DNA of 64,000 bases from Luteolibacter yonseiensis (GCF_016595465.1 NZ_JAENIK010000009.1:62001-126000); one strand, 5' to 3'; positions 25,113 to 33,780 are shown, numbered from the stretch's first letter. The notes: generated by a model from the letters alone, not told the origin. Numbers and translations are program-made.

Positions 25113-27551
25113 TCAGGGCGCGGCGGACATCGCTTCGGCCTTGGCTTCGGTGGCGAGCACCGAATCCCGGATGTTTCCACCCTTCCGGTTGCTCCACCAC
25201 AGGGCGACGGGGGAGGCGATGAAGATGGAGGAGAAGGTGCCGACGACGATACCGATGAAGATGATGACACCGAAGTCACGCAGCGAGGAACCGCCGAGGA
25301 CGCCGAGGATGAGCACGCTGATAAGTGTCGCCGAGGAGGTCAGCAAGGTCCGTGAGAGCGTGGCGTTCACCGCCTCGTTCATGATCTTCTCTTCCGAATC
25401 GTTGCGGATCAGCAGCATTTCACGGACCCGGTCGAAGACGACGATGGTGTCGCTGATCGAATAACCGGCGATGGTCAGCACCGCGCCGACGTGGATCAGC
25501 GAGAGCTCCCCGCCCATGAGGACGACGAAGCCGACGCAGATGATGATGTCGTGGAAAATCGCGACGAATCCACCGAGCGCGAAGGAGAACTCGAAGCGCA
25601 TCGTCATGTAGATCATGATCCCGATGAGGCCGAGGATGATGGCGATGATGGAGTCCCTCATGACGGAGCCGCCGATGAGCGCGGAGACCTCCGTCTGGCT
25701 GGCGTCGATCTTGTAGTCCTGCGAGTCCGCCTTTTTCTCGGCGAGCGTGGGGATGGACTCACGCAGTTTCGCGATGATGGCGGGGGCGTCCTTGGTCGCG
25801 CAGCGCACGGTCATCAGGGTGCCGGAGGTCGGGTTGTATTCCTGCTGCGGGTAGGCTTCCTTGGAAAGGGTCATTCCCTCCACGGACTTCTTCACGTCGT
25901 CCAGCACGACCTTGTTGTCCTTGCCGAGCTGGAAGGTGATCATGGTGCCGCCGGTGAAGTCGATGCCGAAGGCCTTCTCTCCGCGGAAGGCGAAGGCCGC
26001 GACGGAGATGAGGAGGGTGACGACGGCGAAGGTGATGGCCGCCCGGCGCTTGCCCATGAAGTCGAAATTGCGGGACTTGATGAGGTTGAGGAAGGTGAGC
26101 TTCTTCAGGATGCCGAGGTCCACACCCCAGCGGAAGATCACGCGGGTGACGAGGATGGCGGAGAACAGCGAGGCGGTGACACCGATGAGCAGGGTGACCG
26201 CGAAGCCCTTCACCGCGCTGCCGCCGAAGTAGAAGAGGATGCCGGCGGTGAGGATGGACGTCACGTGGGAGTCGAAAATCGCGGAGAACGCGCGGTCGTA
26301 GGATGCCTCGATGGCGTTCTTGAGGGTCTTGCCGTGGGCGATTTCCTCACGCAGGCGCTCGTAGATCAGCACGTTCGCGTCCACCGCCATGCCGATGGTG
26401 AGGATCATCCCCGCGATGCCGGGAAGCGTGAAGGTGAAGCTGAACATCGCCATGATGCCGAAGAGCATGATGGTGTTCACGATGAGGCCGATGATGGCGA
26501 TGAAGCCGGACATGCGGTAGTAAGCGAGGACGAAAAGGAAGGTCATCAGCAGCGAGAGCACGCCGGCGTAGAGACCCTGCTTGACGACGGCCGAGCCGAG
26601 GGTGGGGGAGATGTTGCGCATCTCGTCGATCGTCAGCGCGTTTTCCAGCGGGTTCATCAGCGAGTTCGCGAGCTTCTGGGGTTCGCCGGGATCACGCAGG
26701 CCGGTGATCTCGAACTGCTTGCCGAGGGGGACCTGGTTCACGACCGGCGCGCTGAGCACGGTGCCGTCGAGCACGATGGCGATGCGATCCACCTTTTCGT
26801 GCATGTGCTCGGTGAGGGCGATCATCTTGTCCGTGCCCGCGTTGTTCAGGGAGATGCTCACGGCGGCGGAGTCCATCTGGGAAGGGTGCGCCATGGCGAT
26901 GTCCTTGCCTCCGAGGGCGGGACGGCGGTTGAGAAGGATGTAGGAGGTGATTTCCGTGCCGTCCTCGGTCTTGTGGACCATGGGGAATGCCTGATAGCCG
27001 GGAACGATTTCCAGTTTTTCATGCACGCGCTGGGCGAGCGACTTGCGCTCCGGCGCGGGGCCGGGCTCGTCGGTGCGGGGGCTCACCTCGCGCAGTTCGA
27101 GCTTGGCGACCTTCGCGAGCTCCTTGCGGATGCCTTCCGATTCGCTCGGCTCGACGCCGGGCATCTGCAGGATGATGCCGTTGGTTCCCTGGCGGGCGAT
27201 GAGCGGCTCCTTGTTGCCAAGCCCGTTCAGGCGTTTTTCGATGACCTCGATGGCTTTTTCAACCTGCTCGTTGGTGATCGGCATCTCCTCGCCGTCCGAG
27301 CCGATCTTCGGCTGGATGTGGAGGGTGAACGACGAGCCCCCGATGATGTCGATGCCGCCCTTGAGCCGCTCCTTCGGCGGTATCACCGCGGCGATGCAGA
27401 GGGCGCAGACACCGATGAGCAGGACGGTGCCGATGTTCCGCCTCCGGTTCTCGATTTCTGTGGCGAAATACCAGAAAAACAGGATCAGCAAGGTAAGTCC
27501 CGCGAGGAACAGGGTCAATGCGTCATTGTAGAAGGCGTAGGCGGCGAGCAT
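25113..27551 (-). CDS. secDF: Fused protein translocase subunit SecDF
   Basis: The 812-residue membrane protein joins SecD and SecF, which use the proton gradient to help SecYEG finish export. The SecD half has the D1-type motif G-G-I-D-I-I-G-G-S-S-F near residue 65, a large periplasmic domain with E-K-R-L-N-G-L-G and V-P-L-G-K-Q-F-E-I-T-G, then six membrane helices with G-M-A-V-D-A-N-V-L-I-Y-E-R. The SecF half has F-G-I-D-F-T-G-G near 525 and a mirrored G-Y-S-I-S-D-T-I-V-V-F-D-R-V-R-E. It follows yajC by 52 nt. Fusion of SecD and SecF is known in other bacteria and is not itself unusual. Confidence 0.96.
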   Translation of the reverse strand: MLAAYAFYNDALTLFLAGLTLLILFFWYFATEIENRRRNIGTVLLIGVCALCIAAVIPPKERLKGGIDIIGGSSFTLHIQPKIGSDGEEMPITNEQVEKAIEVIEKRLNGLGNKEPLIARQGTNGIILQMPGVEPSESEGIRKELAKVAKLELREVSPRTDEPGPAPERKSLAQRVHEKLEIVPGYQAFPMVHKTEDGTEITSYILLNRRPALGGKDIAMAHPSQMDSAAVSISLNNAGTDKMIALTEHMHEKVDRIAIVLDGTVLSAPVVNQVPLGKQFEITGLRDPGEPQKLANSLMNPLENALTIDEMRNISPTLGSAVVKQGLYAGVLSLLMTFLFVLAYYRMSGFIAIIGLIVNTIMLFGIMAMFSFTFTLPGIAGMILTIGMAVDANVLIYERLREEIAHGKTLKNAIEASYDRAFSAIFDSHVTSILTAGILFYFGGSAVKGFAVTLLIGVTASLFSAILVTRVIFRWGVDLGILKKLTFLNLIKSRNFDFMGKRRAAITFAVVTLLISVAAFAFRGEKAFGIDFTGGTMITFQLGKDNKVVLDDVKKSVEGMTLSKEAYPQQEYNPTSGTLMTVRCATKDAPAIIAKLRESIPTLAEKKADSQDYKIDASQTEVSALIGGSVMRDSIIAIILGLIGIMIYMTMRFEFSFALGGFVAIFHDIIICVGFVVLMGGELSLIHVGAVLTIAGYSISDTIVVFDRVREMLLIRNDSEEKIMNEAVNATLSRTLLTSSATLISVLILGVLGGSSLRDFGVIIFIGIVVGTFSSIFIASPVALWWSNRKGGNIRDSVLATEAKAEAMSAAP

Positions 27552-27603
27552 GGTGTGAAACTACGGGTTTGGCTCCAGGACGGGGAGGAAAAATGGAGAA
27601 TGG

Positions 27604-27945
27604 TTATTTCGCGGAGTCCTTCTTGTGGACGATGGTGATGGCGGCCTTGTCGAACTCGAGCATGGTGCCCTCCGCGACCTTCACGATCACGGTGTGCTCC
27701 TTCACGTTGTGGACGATGCCGTGGATGCCGGCGGAGGTGACCACCCTGTCGCCCTGGACGAGAGCGGCGACGCGTTCGGCCTGCTCCTTGCGCTGTTTCT
27801 GCTGCGGACGGATGAGCAGGAAATAAAACACGACCACCATGACGACCATCATCACCATGGGATTGCCCAGGATGCTTTGCGGGCCTGTCGGGGCGGCGGC
27901 TTGCGCGACGAGATTGGTGGCGAAAAATGCGAGAATCGGTGTCAT
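27604..27945 (-). CDS. yajC: Preprotein translocase accessory subunit YajC
   Basis: The 113-residue single-span membrane protein has a hydrophobic helix (about residues 30-45, M-V-M-M-V-V-M-V-V-V-F-Y-F-L-L) followed by the YajC-typical I-R-P-Q-Q-K-Q-R-K. V-Q-G-D-R-V-V-T-S-A-G-I-H-G then opens the small beta domain. The ATG at 27945 overlaps the tgt stop (ATGA), so translation is probably coupled. The longer frame from 28161 would lie inside tgt. Confidence 0.95.
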   Translation of the reverse strand: MTPILAFFATNLVAQAAAPTGPQSILGNPMVMMVVMVVVFYFLLIRPQQKQRKEQAERVAALVQGDRVVTSAGIHGIVHNVKEHTVIVKVAEGTMLEFDKAAITIVHKKDSAK

Positions 27946-29075
27946 GGGGTGTCTGTTCGGGTGTAGCGCCTGATGAAGGAGTCCTTGTAGGCGGGGAAGT
28001 TCCCCGCGGCGATGGCTTCCCTCGCCCCGGCGACGAGGGACAGGTAGAAATGCAGATTGTGGAAGGAAAGCAACCGCAAACCGAGGATTTCCCCCGCCCG
28101 GAAAAGGTGGCGGAGGTAGGCGCGTGAGAATCCGGCCACGTGGGGATGGGCGCTTTCGCACAAGGGGCGGGGGTCTTTCGCGTGGATCAGGTTCTTGATG
28201 TTGATCGGTCCGTCCAGCGTCATGGCCATGCCGTGGCGGGCGATCCGGGTGGGCATGACGCAGTCGAACATGTCCACGCCGCGGGAAATCATCTCCAGGA
28301 TCTGCGGGGGAGTGCCGAGTCCCATCGCGTAGCGGGGCTTGTCATGCGGCAGGAACGGCACCGCGTTTTCGATGGCGCGGAACATCTCATGCTCCGGTTC
28401 GCCCACGGAAACCCCGCCGATGGCGTATCCGTCGAATCCCAGTTCCACCAGCTCCCGCGCGGACTGTTCGCGCAGGTCCGCGTAGATGGAGCCCTGCACG
28501 ATTCCGAAGTGCTGTTGCCGGCCCTCGCCGGAGCGGGGCTCGTTTTCCGTCACCCAGTCCTTGCAGCGTTTCGCCCAGCGGGTCGTCAGCGCGAGGGATT
28601 TCGCCGCGTAGGCCTCGTCGCAGGGGTAAGGCGGGCATTCGTCGAAAAGCATCGCGATGTCCGAGCCGAGGGCCCCCTGGATTTCCATGCTGAGCTCGGG
28701 GGTGAGCAGCATTTTCGAGCCGTCGAGGTGGTTTTGGAAGCGCACGCCTTCCTCGGTGATCTTGCGGAGCTTGGCCAGCGACCAGACCTGGAAGCCGCCG
28801 GAATCCGTCAGCATCGGCTTCCGCCAGGTGCTGAATCCATGGAGTCCGCCCAGTTCGCGGATCAGTTCATGGCCTGGCCGCAGCCACAGGTGATACGTGT
28901 TTCCCAGAATGATTTGTGATCCGAGCTGCTCCAGTTCGGCGGGGTGGAGCGTTTTCACCGTCCCCTGGGTGCCGACGGGCATGAAGATCGGCGTTTCCAC
29001 GGTGCCGTGGGGCAGAACCAGCCTGCCACGGCGGGCGGAGGTCGTCGGATCGGTGGCAAGAATGGAAAAGGACAC
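27942..29075 (-). CDS. tgt: Queuine/preQ1 tRNA-guanine transglycosylase, altered zinc site
   Basis: Tgt exchanges wobble guanine 34 for preQ1 in GUN tRNAs. The 377-residue protein has M-P-V-G-T-Q-G-T-V-K, the base Asp91 in L-T-D-S-G-G-F-Q, G-I-V-Q-G, G-G-V-S-V-G-E, and the nucleophile Asp271 in D-M-F-D-C-V-M-P-T-R. The C-x-C-x2-C zinc cysteines expected near residues 308-315 are missing; the stretch reads L-C-E-S-A-H-P-H-V-A-G. The fourth ligand His339 (S-F-H-N) is kept. Catalytic residues are intact, so the enzyme may use His ligands or need no metal. It heads tgt-yajC-secDF, a conserved order. Confidence 0.92.
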   Translation of the reverse strand: MSFSILATDPTTSARRGRLVLPHGTVETPIFMPVGTQGTVKTLHPAELEQLGSQIILGNTYHLWLRPGHELIRELGGLHGFSTWRKPMLTDSGGFQVWSLAKLRKITEEGVRFQNHLDGSKMLLTPELSMEIQGALGSDIAMLFDECPPYPCDEAYAAKSLALTTRWAKRCKDWVTENEPRSGEGRQQHFGIVQGSIYADLREQSARELVELGFDGYAIGGVSVGEPEHEMFRAIENAVPFLPHDKPRYAMGLGTPPQILEMISRGVDMFDCVMPTRIARHGMAMTLDGPINIKNLIHAKDPRPLCESAHPHVAGFSRAYLRHLFRAGEILGLRLLSFHNLHFYLSLVAGAREAIAAGNFPAYKDSFIRRYTRTDTP

Positions 29076-29154
29076 GGGAAGAGCGGCGGGGAATAGGCTA
29101 AATGTCCGCCCCGGCCAAGCGCAATCGAAAGCGGTGCCGGGGATGGCCGGGGGA

Positions 29155-29427
29155 TCAGCGGGCGGCCCCGATTTTTTTCAGATCGAATACGTGAACCGAC
29201 CGGTTGAAGGAGCCGGCGATGATTGGTGCCTCATCCGGGGAGGGATTCAAGGTGGTCGCATTCCATCCCGGCGGCAGGTCGGAATTCAGGAAATACCGTG
29301 TGAAATCCGTCGAAAAATCGTGATTTTCCCGAAACCTTTCGGGTTTTGTGGCGTTGATGTTGCAAATACCGACATTTTTTATCGCGGGCTGGGATTTTTT
29401 TCCGAATAAATTCCGCAGGTCCTCTTC
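29155..29427 (-). pseudogene. 5'-truncated gene remnant, about 90 codons
   Basis: On the minus strand a 90-codon frame ends at 29155 and is bounded upstream by a stop at 29428-29430. It has no usable start until a TTG deep inside. Its translation reads like the end of a genuine protein, with P-P-G-W-N-A-T-T-L-N-P-S-P-D-E-A-P and then A-G-S-F-N-R-S-V-H-V-F-D-L-K-K. The last part resembles the final strand of a WD40/beta-propeller blade. It is probably the decayed 3' end of a gene lost from this spot. The adjacent repeat gene at 29478 runs the other way. Confidence 0.45.
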
Positions 29428-29477
29428 TCAATGTCGGGAATTGCCCAAAGAATCGAAATCCAACCAACCACACAAAT

Positions 29478-29972
29478 ATGAAACTGCTCCTCACCGCGCT
29501 CTGCGCGTCATTCATGGTCGTCCCAGCCTTCGCCTCCGAGTGCGAGAAGGGCAAGTGCGACAAGGAAAAGAAAGAAGAAGGCACCGTGCTCCTCGCCGGT
29601 GACTGCGACAAGTGCAAGAAAGGCGAAGAGAAGAAGGAAGAAGGCGCCCTCGCCCTCGCCGGTGATTGCGACAAGTGCAAAAAGGGCGAAGAGAAGAAGG
29701 AAGAAGGCGCTCTCGCCCTCGCCGGTGATTGCGACAAGTGCAAGAAGGGCGAAGAGAAGAAAGAAGAAGGCGCCCTCGCCCTTGCCGGTGACTGCGAAAA
29801 AGGCAAGTGCGACAAGGACAAGAAGGAAGAAGGCACCCTCGCCCTCGCCGGTGACTGCGAAAAAGGCAAGTGCGACAAGGACAAGAAAGAAGAAGGCACC
29901 CTCGCTCTCGCCGGTGACTGCGAAAAGGGCAAGTGCGACAAGGACAAGAAGGAAGAAGGCACCCTCGCCTGA
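29478..29972 (+). CDS. Secreted Cys/Lys/Glu tandem-repeat protein, possible metal binder
   Basis: A signal peptide (about residues 1-19, ending A-F-A-S) leads into seven 21-residue units. The order is B-A-A-A-B-B-B: type A is D-C-D-K-C-K-K-G-E-E-K-K-E-E-G (C-x2-C), type B is D-C-E-K-G-K-C-D-K-D-K-K-E-E-G (C-x3-C). Units are joined by hydrophobic A-L-A-L-A-G. The last unit is cut short by the stop. Fourteen Cys in pairs, set among Asp, Glu and Lys, suggest binding of a soft or transition metal, but no family is recognised. It has its own terminator and a divergent remnant upstream. Confidence 0.75.
   Translation: MKLLLTALCASFMVVPAFASECEKGKCDKEKKEEGTVLLAGDCDKCKKGEEKKEEGALALAGDCDKCKKGEEKKEEGALALAGDCDKCKKGEEKKEEGALALAGDCEKGKCDKDKKEEGTLALAGDCEKGKCDKDKKEEGTLALAGDCEKGKCDKDKKEEGTLA
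29538..29972 (+). repeat. 63-bp tandem repeat array inside the Cys-repeat gene
   Basis: Unit starts are 29538, 29601, 29664, 29727, 29790, 29853 and 29916 (last partial). Neighbouring units are nearly identical at DNA level, with mostly silent changes, so the array probably expands and contracts by recombination or slippage. Confidence 0.9.
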
Positions 29973-29995
29973 TTTTTCCGGACCACCATCCCTCT

Positions 29996-30029
29996 CAAAA
30001 ACCGCTGGAACTTCTCCGGCGGTTTTTTT
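29996..30029 (+). terminator. Terminator after the Cys-repeat gene
   Basis: The arm ending at 30010 pairs with 30014-30025 (A-A-A-A-C-C-G-C-type stem with one G-U pair) and is followed by a T7 run. Confidence 0.75.
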
Positions 30030-30089
30030 GTGCCCGCGCGGAGAGCTCCCGACGGTTGACCCCATCCTCCGGATTCATACTCTGCCCAC

Positions 30090-30476
30090 ATGTTGGAGGT
30101 CGTTTGCGGAGTGATTGAAGATTCGGAAGGCAGGTTCCTCGCCTGCCTCCGCCCCGCCGGAAAGCACCTCGGCGGCCTGTGGGAATTTCCCGGCGGCAAG
30201 ATCGATCCCGGTGAATCACCCGACGCCGCCCTCGTCCGCGAGCTGAAGGAGGAGCTCGCGGTGGACGTGGAGGTCGGTCGCGCGCTTACGCCGGTGGTAT
30301 GGAACTATGGGGAAATCACAATCCGTCTCCAGCCCTTCATCTGCCGCATCGTCTCCGGTGAATTGCGGGCCCTTGAACACGAGGAACTCCGCTGGTGCGC
30401 GCCTGCGGACTTTCCGCGCCTCCCTTGGGCGGATGCCGATATTCCCATTTTGCGTGAAATTTTTCCCACGGGATGA
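30090..30476 (+). CDS. MutT-like Nudix hydrolase (8-oxo-dGTP diphosphatase type)
   Basis: The 128-residue protein has a Nudix box at residues 35-57: G-G-K-I-D-P-G-E, then R-E-L-K-E-E-L (Glu51, Glu54, Glu55 for Mg2+). The preceding L-R-P-A-G-K-H-L-G-G-L-W-E-F-P-G is the MutT/NudG-type start, similar to enzymes that remove oxidised dGTP. The C-terminal W-C-A-P-A-D-F-P-R-L-P-W-A-D-A-D-I-P-I is also typical. Size and motif order match MutT. It lies alone between a terminator and a promoter. Confidence 0.88.
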   Translation: MLEVVCGVIEDSEGRFLACLRPAGKHLGGLWEFPGGKIDPGESPDAALVRELKEELAVDVEVGRALTPVVWNYGEITIRLQPFICRIVSGELRALEHEELRWCAPADFPRLPWADADIPILREIFPTG

Positions 30477-30489
30477 ATAATATGGCAAA

Positions 30490-30518
30490 TTGACTTCGTA
30501 GTCGGGTGCCGCTATTTT
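30490..30518 (+). promoter_or_regulatory. Sigma-70-like promoter for the DUF1549/DUF1553 operon
   Basis: TTGACT (30490-30495) and TATTTT (30513-30518) are separated by 17 nt, 24 nt ahead of the ATG at 30543. The match is 5/6 and 4/6 to the general consensus. Confidence 0.5.
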
Positions 30519-30542
30519 CGGCATCAGTTTCCAAAAACCCAA

Positions 30543-32459
30543 ATGAAACGCGTAACCTCCTTAGCCGTATTGGTCTTGGCCGCATCCCTCGGCGGCCTGT
30601 GTGCCCAGAATCTCAAGCCGAAGGAAGATCCCGCCTACTTGAAAAAAGCCGCGCTGCAGGTGGACCAGTTCATCGCCGCTTTCTACCGGAGCAAGAAACT
30701 CCCGGTGCCCGAGGTCACGGATGACGCCACTTTCCTCCGCCGCGCCTTCCTGGTTTCCGTGGGCCGCATCCCAACCGCCGAGGAAGCGGTCGCCTTCCTC
30801 GAAATCGAGGACCCCACCAAACGCGAGGCGCTCATCGACTATCTCCTGAAGTCGAAGGGCTATTCCAGCCACATGTCGAACTGGGCGTTCGACCTCCTCC
30901 GCATCACCGACGGCCGTCCCGGCACGACGGCGCACAACGAGCCCTACCGGAACTGGGTGCGCACGGCCATGTCCAACGACATGCCGTGGAGCGAGTTCAC
31001 CACCAGCCTCATTTCCGCCAGTGGCGATGGCTGGGACCCGAAGACCGCCGCCGTCGGCTACTATACCCGCGACCGCGGCATGCCGCTGGACAACCTCGCG
31101 AACACGATGCGCGTGTTCCTCGGCGCGCGCATGGAGTGCGCCCAGTGCCATGACGATCCCTTCGGCACCACCGAGCGCCACGATTTCTACGAACTCGCCG
31201 CCTTCACCCATGGACAGGACGAGATCAACCGGGCGCAGATGAAGCCGCTCTGGGATGAACTGGCCGACGACCAGGAGAAGCGCCGCCAGGAATACGAGGC
31301 CGCGCGGATCCTGTGGGACCGTGTTTACGGCATGTCACTTTCGGGTGGCGGCAGCGGCCAGATCAAGCTCCCCGAGGACTACCAATACAAGGATGGAACC
31401 CCGGGCGAGATGGTCGGGGCCCGGACCCCCTTCGGCAAGGGCGTCCGGATGTCGGAGAAAAAGGAAGGGGACGACGGTCGCCTGCAGCTCGCGCAATGGA
31501 TCGTCGGCAAGACCGAAAACCAGTTCCCCAACGTCATCGCCAACCGCATGTGGAAGCGCGTCATGGGCAAGGGCATCTACGAACCCGTCGATGACTATAT
31601 CCCTGCCGACAAAACCGTGCACCCGGCGCTGGTCACCTTCCTCGGCAAGCTGATGATGGATCTCGATTACGACCTCCGCGCCTTCCAGCACGTCCTCCTC
31701 CTCACCCGCACCTTCCAGTTCGGCACCAATCCGAACGCGTCCGTTGTCGAAGGAGGCGACGATTTCCACGGCCGCAAGATCGAGCGGCTTTCCTCCGAGC
31801 AGATCTGGGATTCGCTGATCACCCTTTCGTCGGGAAATCCGGACAAGCAGGCCGGCCGCACGCTGGACGACCGCATCTACTTCGGCAACAAGCCGGTGCT
31901 CGTCGGTAAGAAAAACATGGGCCAGCTTTCGAAGGAGGTGCTCGCGCTCAAGTCGGAGACGGAGGTCCGCGCCTATTTCGACAAGCTCCTGCACGAGATC
32001 AAGACCGCCTCGCCCGGTTCGGACAACTCCTCCGCCATGTCCATGAGCATGGGGATGGCACCCATCCGCAACTTCGACAAGGATGCGAAGGTCCGCGCCT
32101 CCGAGCTTCCCTCTCCCGCGCCGCGCGAACATTTCCTCTACCTGTTCGGAGCCTCGGACCGCGAGGTGGTGGACGGCTCCAGCCGCGAGCCGAACGTCGG
32201 CCAGGTCCTCTCGCTCATGAACGGCTTCGTCCAGCGCGAACTGGTGAACAAGCCCACCGCCCACCTTTACAAGACCTTGGAAGGTGCGAAGAGCGACGAG
32301 GAGAAGATCCGCCGCCTTTACATCGCCATCCTCAACCGTCCTCCGACAGCGGAGGAAATGACATGGATGCAGGAGGAGGTGAAAAAGCAGGGCGAACCCG
32401 GTTACCGCAACATCGTATCCGCCCTCGTGATGTCCTCCGAGTTCCTTTTCCTCCAGTAA
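30543..32459 (+). CDS. Secreted DUF1549/DUF1553-type protein
   Basis: The 638-residue protein has a signal peptide (about 1-21). Residues about 35-230 match the DUF1549 pattern (D-Q-F-I-A-A-F-Y, F-L-R-R-A-F-L-V-S-V-G-R-I-P-T). One heme-c-like motif C-A-Q-C-H-D-D-P-F lies at residues 199-207, followed by E-R-H-D-F-Y-E-L. The second half matches DUF1553 (N-R-M-W-K-R-V-M-G-K-G-I, then a C-terminal A-I-L-N-R-P-P-T-A-E-E). Such proteins are abundant in Planctomycetes and Verrucomicrobia, always near DUF1501 partners. Their role is not established; polysaccharide-degradation links are reported by association. The DUF1501 gene follows after 22 nt. Confidence 0.88.
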   Translation: MKRVTSLAVLVLAASLGGLCAQNLKPKEDPAYLKKAALQVDQFIAAFYRSKKLPVPEVTDDATFLRRAFLVSVGRIPTAEEAVAFLEIEDPTKREALIDYLLKSKGYSSHMSNWAFDLLRITDGRPGTTAHNEPYRNWVRTAMSNDMPWSEFTTSLISASGDGWDPKTAAVGYYTRDRGMPLDNLANTMRVFLGARMECAQCHDDPFGTTERHDFYELAAFTHGQDEINRAQMKPLWDELADDQEKRRQEYEAARILWDRVYGMSLSGGGSGQIKLPEDYQYKDGTPGEMVGARTPFGKGVRMSEKKEGDDGRLQLAQWIVGKTENQFPNVIANRMWKRVMGKGIYEPVDDYIPADKTVHPALVTFLGKLMMDLDYDLRAFQHVLLLTRTFQFGTNPNASVVEGGDDFHGRKIERLSSEQIWDSLITLSSGNPDKQAGRTLDDRIYFGNKPVLVGKKNMGQLSKEVLALKSETEVRAYFDKLLHEIKTASPGSDNSSAMSMSMGMAPIRNFDKDAKVRASELPSPAPREHFLYLFGASDREVVDGSSREPNVGQVLSLMNGFVQRELVNKPTAHLYKTLEGAKSDEEKIRRLYIAILNRPPTAEEMTWMQEEVKKQGEPGYRNIVSALVMSSEFLFLQ

Positions 32460-32481
32460 AAACCCACACCCTTTCAAACCC

Positions 32482-33780
32482 ATGAATCCATTCAACAAGG
32501 CCGACGAACTCACCCGCCGCCAGTTTGTCTCGAACGCCGCCCGCGCCTACCTCGGCGTCCATCTTTTCCCGATGCTCGGCGGCACGCTCGCCAGCGCCGC
32601 GCCGGAAGGAACCGTGGCCGGCGGCGGCAAGGCGAAGAACGTCATCTACCTCTTCATGTCCGGCGGCATGAGCCATGTGGACACCTTCGATCCCAAGAAA
32701 AAGAAGGAGATCATGGGCAAGACCGAGTCCATCGCCACCAAGGCGGACGGCATCCAGCTCGGCCACTATCTCAAGAAAACCGCCGAGGTCACCGACAAGC
32801 TCTGCGTCATCAACTCGATGAACTCGACGCAGGGGGCCCACGAACAGGGGGCCTACATCATGCACACCAGCTATGACATGCGCGGCACCATCCAGCACCC
32901 TTCGCTGGGTTCGTGGGTGGTCCGTCTCGGCGGCCGCATCCACCCGGAGCTTCCGGGCTACGTCGCGGTGAACAGTTCTCCCGAGGTCACAGGTGGCGGG
33001 TTCTTCGGCGCGAAATTCGCGGCGGCGCCCATCGGCAGCCCGGACCAGGGGTTGCAGGATTCCACCCGCGCCGGCGCCGTCACTCCGGAAGACTTCGAAC
33101 GCCGCCTCACCCTCGCGGACAGGATGAACCGCCAGTTCCACGGCCGTTTCCCGAATGCCGATGTGAAAGCCTATGAGGAACTCTACCGCGAGGCCATCGC
33201 CCTGATGAATTCGAAGGACCTCAAGGCCTTCGACCTCCGCCAGGAGCCGGAAGCCACCCGCAAGCTCTACGGCGAGGGCAGCTTCGCCCAGGGTTGCCTC
33301 CTCGCCCGCCGCCTCGTGCAGAACGGCGTGCGCTTCATCGAGGTCCAGCTCGGTGGTTGGGACACCCACTACGACAACTTCACCGGCGTCGAAGGCCGCT
33401 GCAAGCAGTTCGACCAGGCCTACGCCGCCCTCATCACCGACCTGGAGAAAAACGGGATGCTCGACAGCACGCTCGTCGTCGTCGCCACCGAATTCGGCCG
33501 CACTCCTGAAATCAAGACCGAGCACTCGAACGGCCGCGACCACCACCCCGGAGCCTTCTCCTGCGTGCTCGCGGGCGGCGGCGTCAAGGGCGGCATCATC
33601 CACGGCGCGACCGATCCCTCGGGCGGAAAGGTCAAGGAAGGCCAGGTCAGCGTGCAGGACTTCAACGCCACCATCGCCTACGCCCTCGGCCTGCCTTACG
33701 AAACAATCCTCATGTCGCCGACCAAGCGGCCCTTCAAGATCGCGGACAAGGGCGTGCCGATCACCACGCTCTTCGCGTGA
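32482..33780 (+). CDS. DUF1501-type secreted protein (Tat-like signal)
   Basis: The 432-residue protein begins with T-R-R-Q-F-V-S-N-A-A-R-A-Y-L-G, a twin-arginine-like signal, and continues with the DUF1501 hallmark V-I-Y-L-F-M-S-G-G-M-S-H-V-D-T-F-D. Later motifs are E-F-G-R-T-P-E-I and D-H-H-P-G-A-F-S, with a C-terminal G-V-P-I-T-T-L-F. DUF1501 is related to the alkaline phosphatase/sulfatase superfamily fold, but typical catalytic Ser/Cys were not identified. It is co-transcribed with the DUF1549/DUF1553 gene 22 nt upstream. Confidence 0.88.
   Translation: MNPFNKADELTRRQFVSNAARAYLGVHLFPMLGGTLASAAPEGTVAGGGKAKNVIYLFMSGGMSHVDTFDPKKKKEIMGKTESIATKADGIQLGHYLKKTAEVTDKLCVINSMNSTQGAHEQGAYIMHTSYDMRGTIQHPSLGSWVVRLGGRIHPELPGYVAVNSSPEVTGGGFFGAKFAAAPIGSPDQGLQDSTRAGAVTPEDFERRLTLADRMNRQFHGRFPNADVKAYEELYREAIALMNSKDLKAFDLRQEPEATRKLYGEGSFAQGCLLARRLVQNGVRFIEVQLGGWDTHYDNFTGVEGRCKQFDQAYAALITDLEKNGMLDSTLVVVATEFGRTPEIKTEHSNGRDHHPGAFSCVLAGGGVKGGIIHGATDPSGGKVKEGQVSVQDFNATIAYALGLPYETILMSPTKRPFKIADKGVPITTLFA

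Noticed and set aside
24834-25355. 173-codon frame through the tandem repeats into secDF
   Set aside because: Its start is TTG, the repeats translate to low-complexity Asp/Gly, and the rest is antisense to secDF.
25491-27638. 715-codon plus-strand frame opposite secDF
   Set aside because: Shadow of the strongly biased codons of secDF; Asp/Glu/His/Arg-rich, no motif.
29328-29347. Short inverted repeat followed by TTTT near the gene remnant
   Set aside because: The 7-bp arms leave only 2 nt for a loop, and it lies inside the remnant frame, so a terminator is not supported.
29508-30065. 185-codon minus-strand frame with membrane-like repeats over the Cys-repeat gene
   Set aside because: It is the antisense of a 63-bp repeat array, where several frames stay open by design; it has no independent start signal and crosses the terminator.
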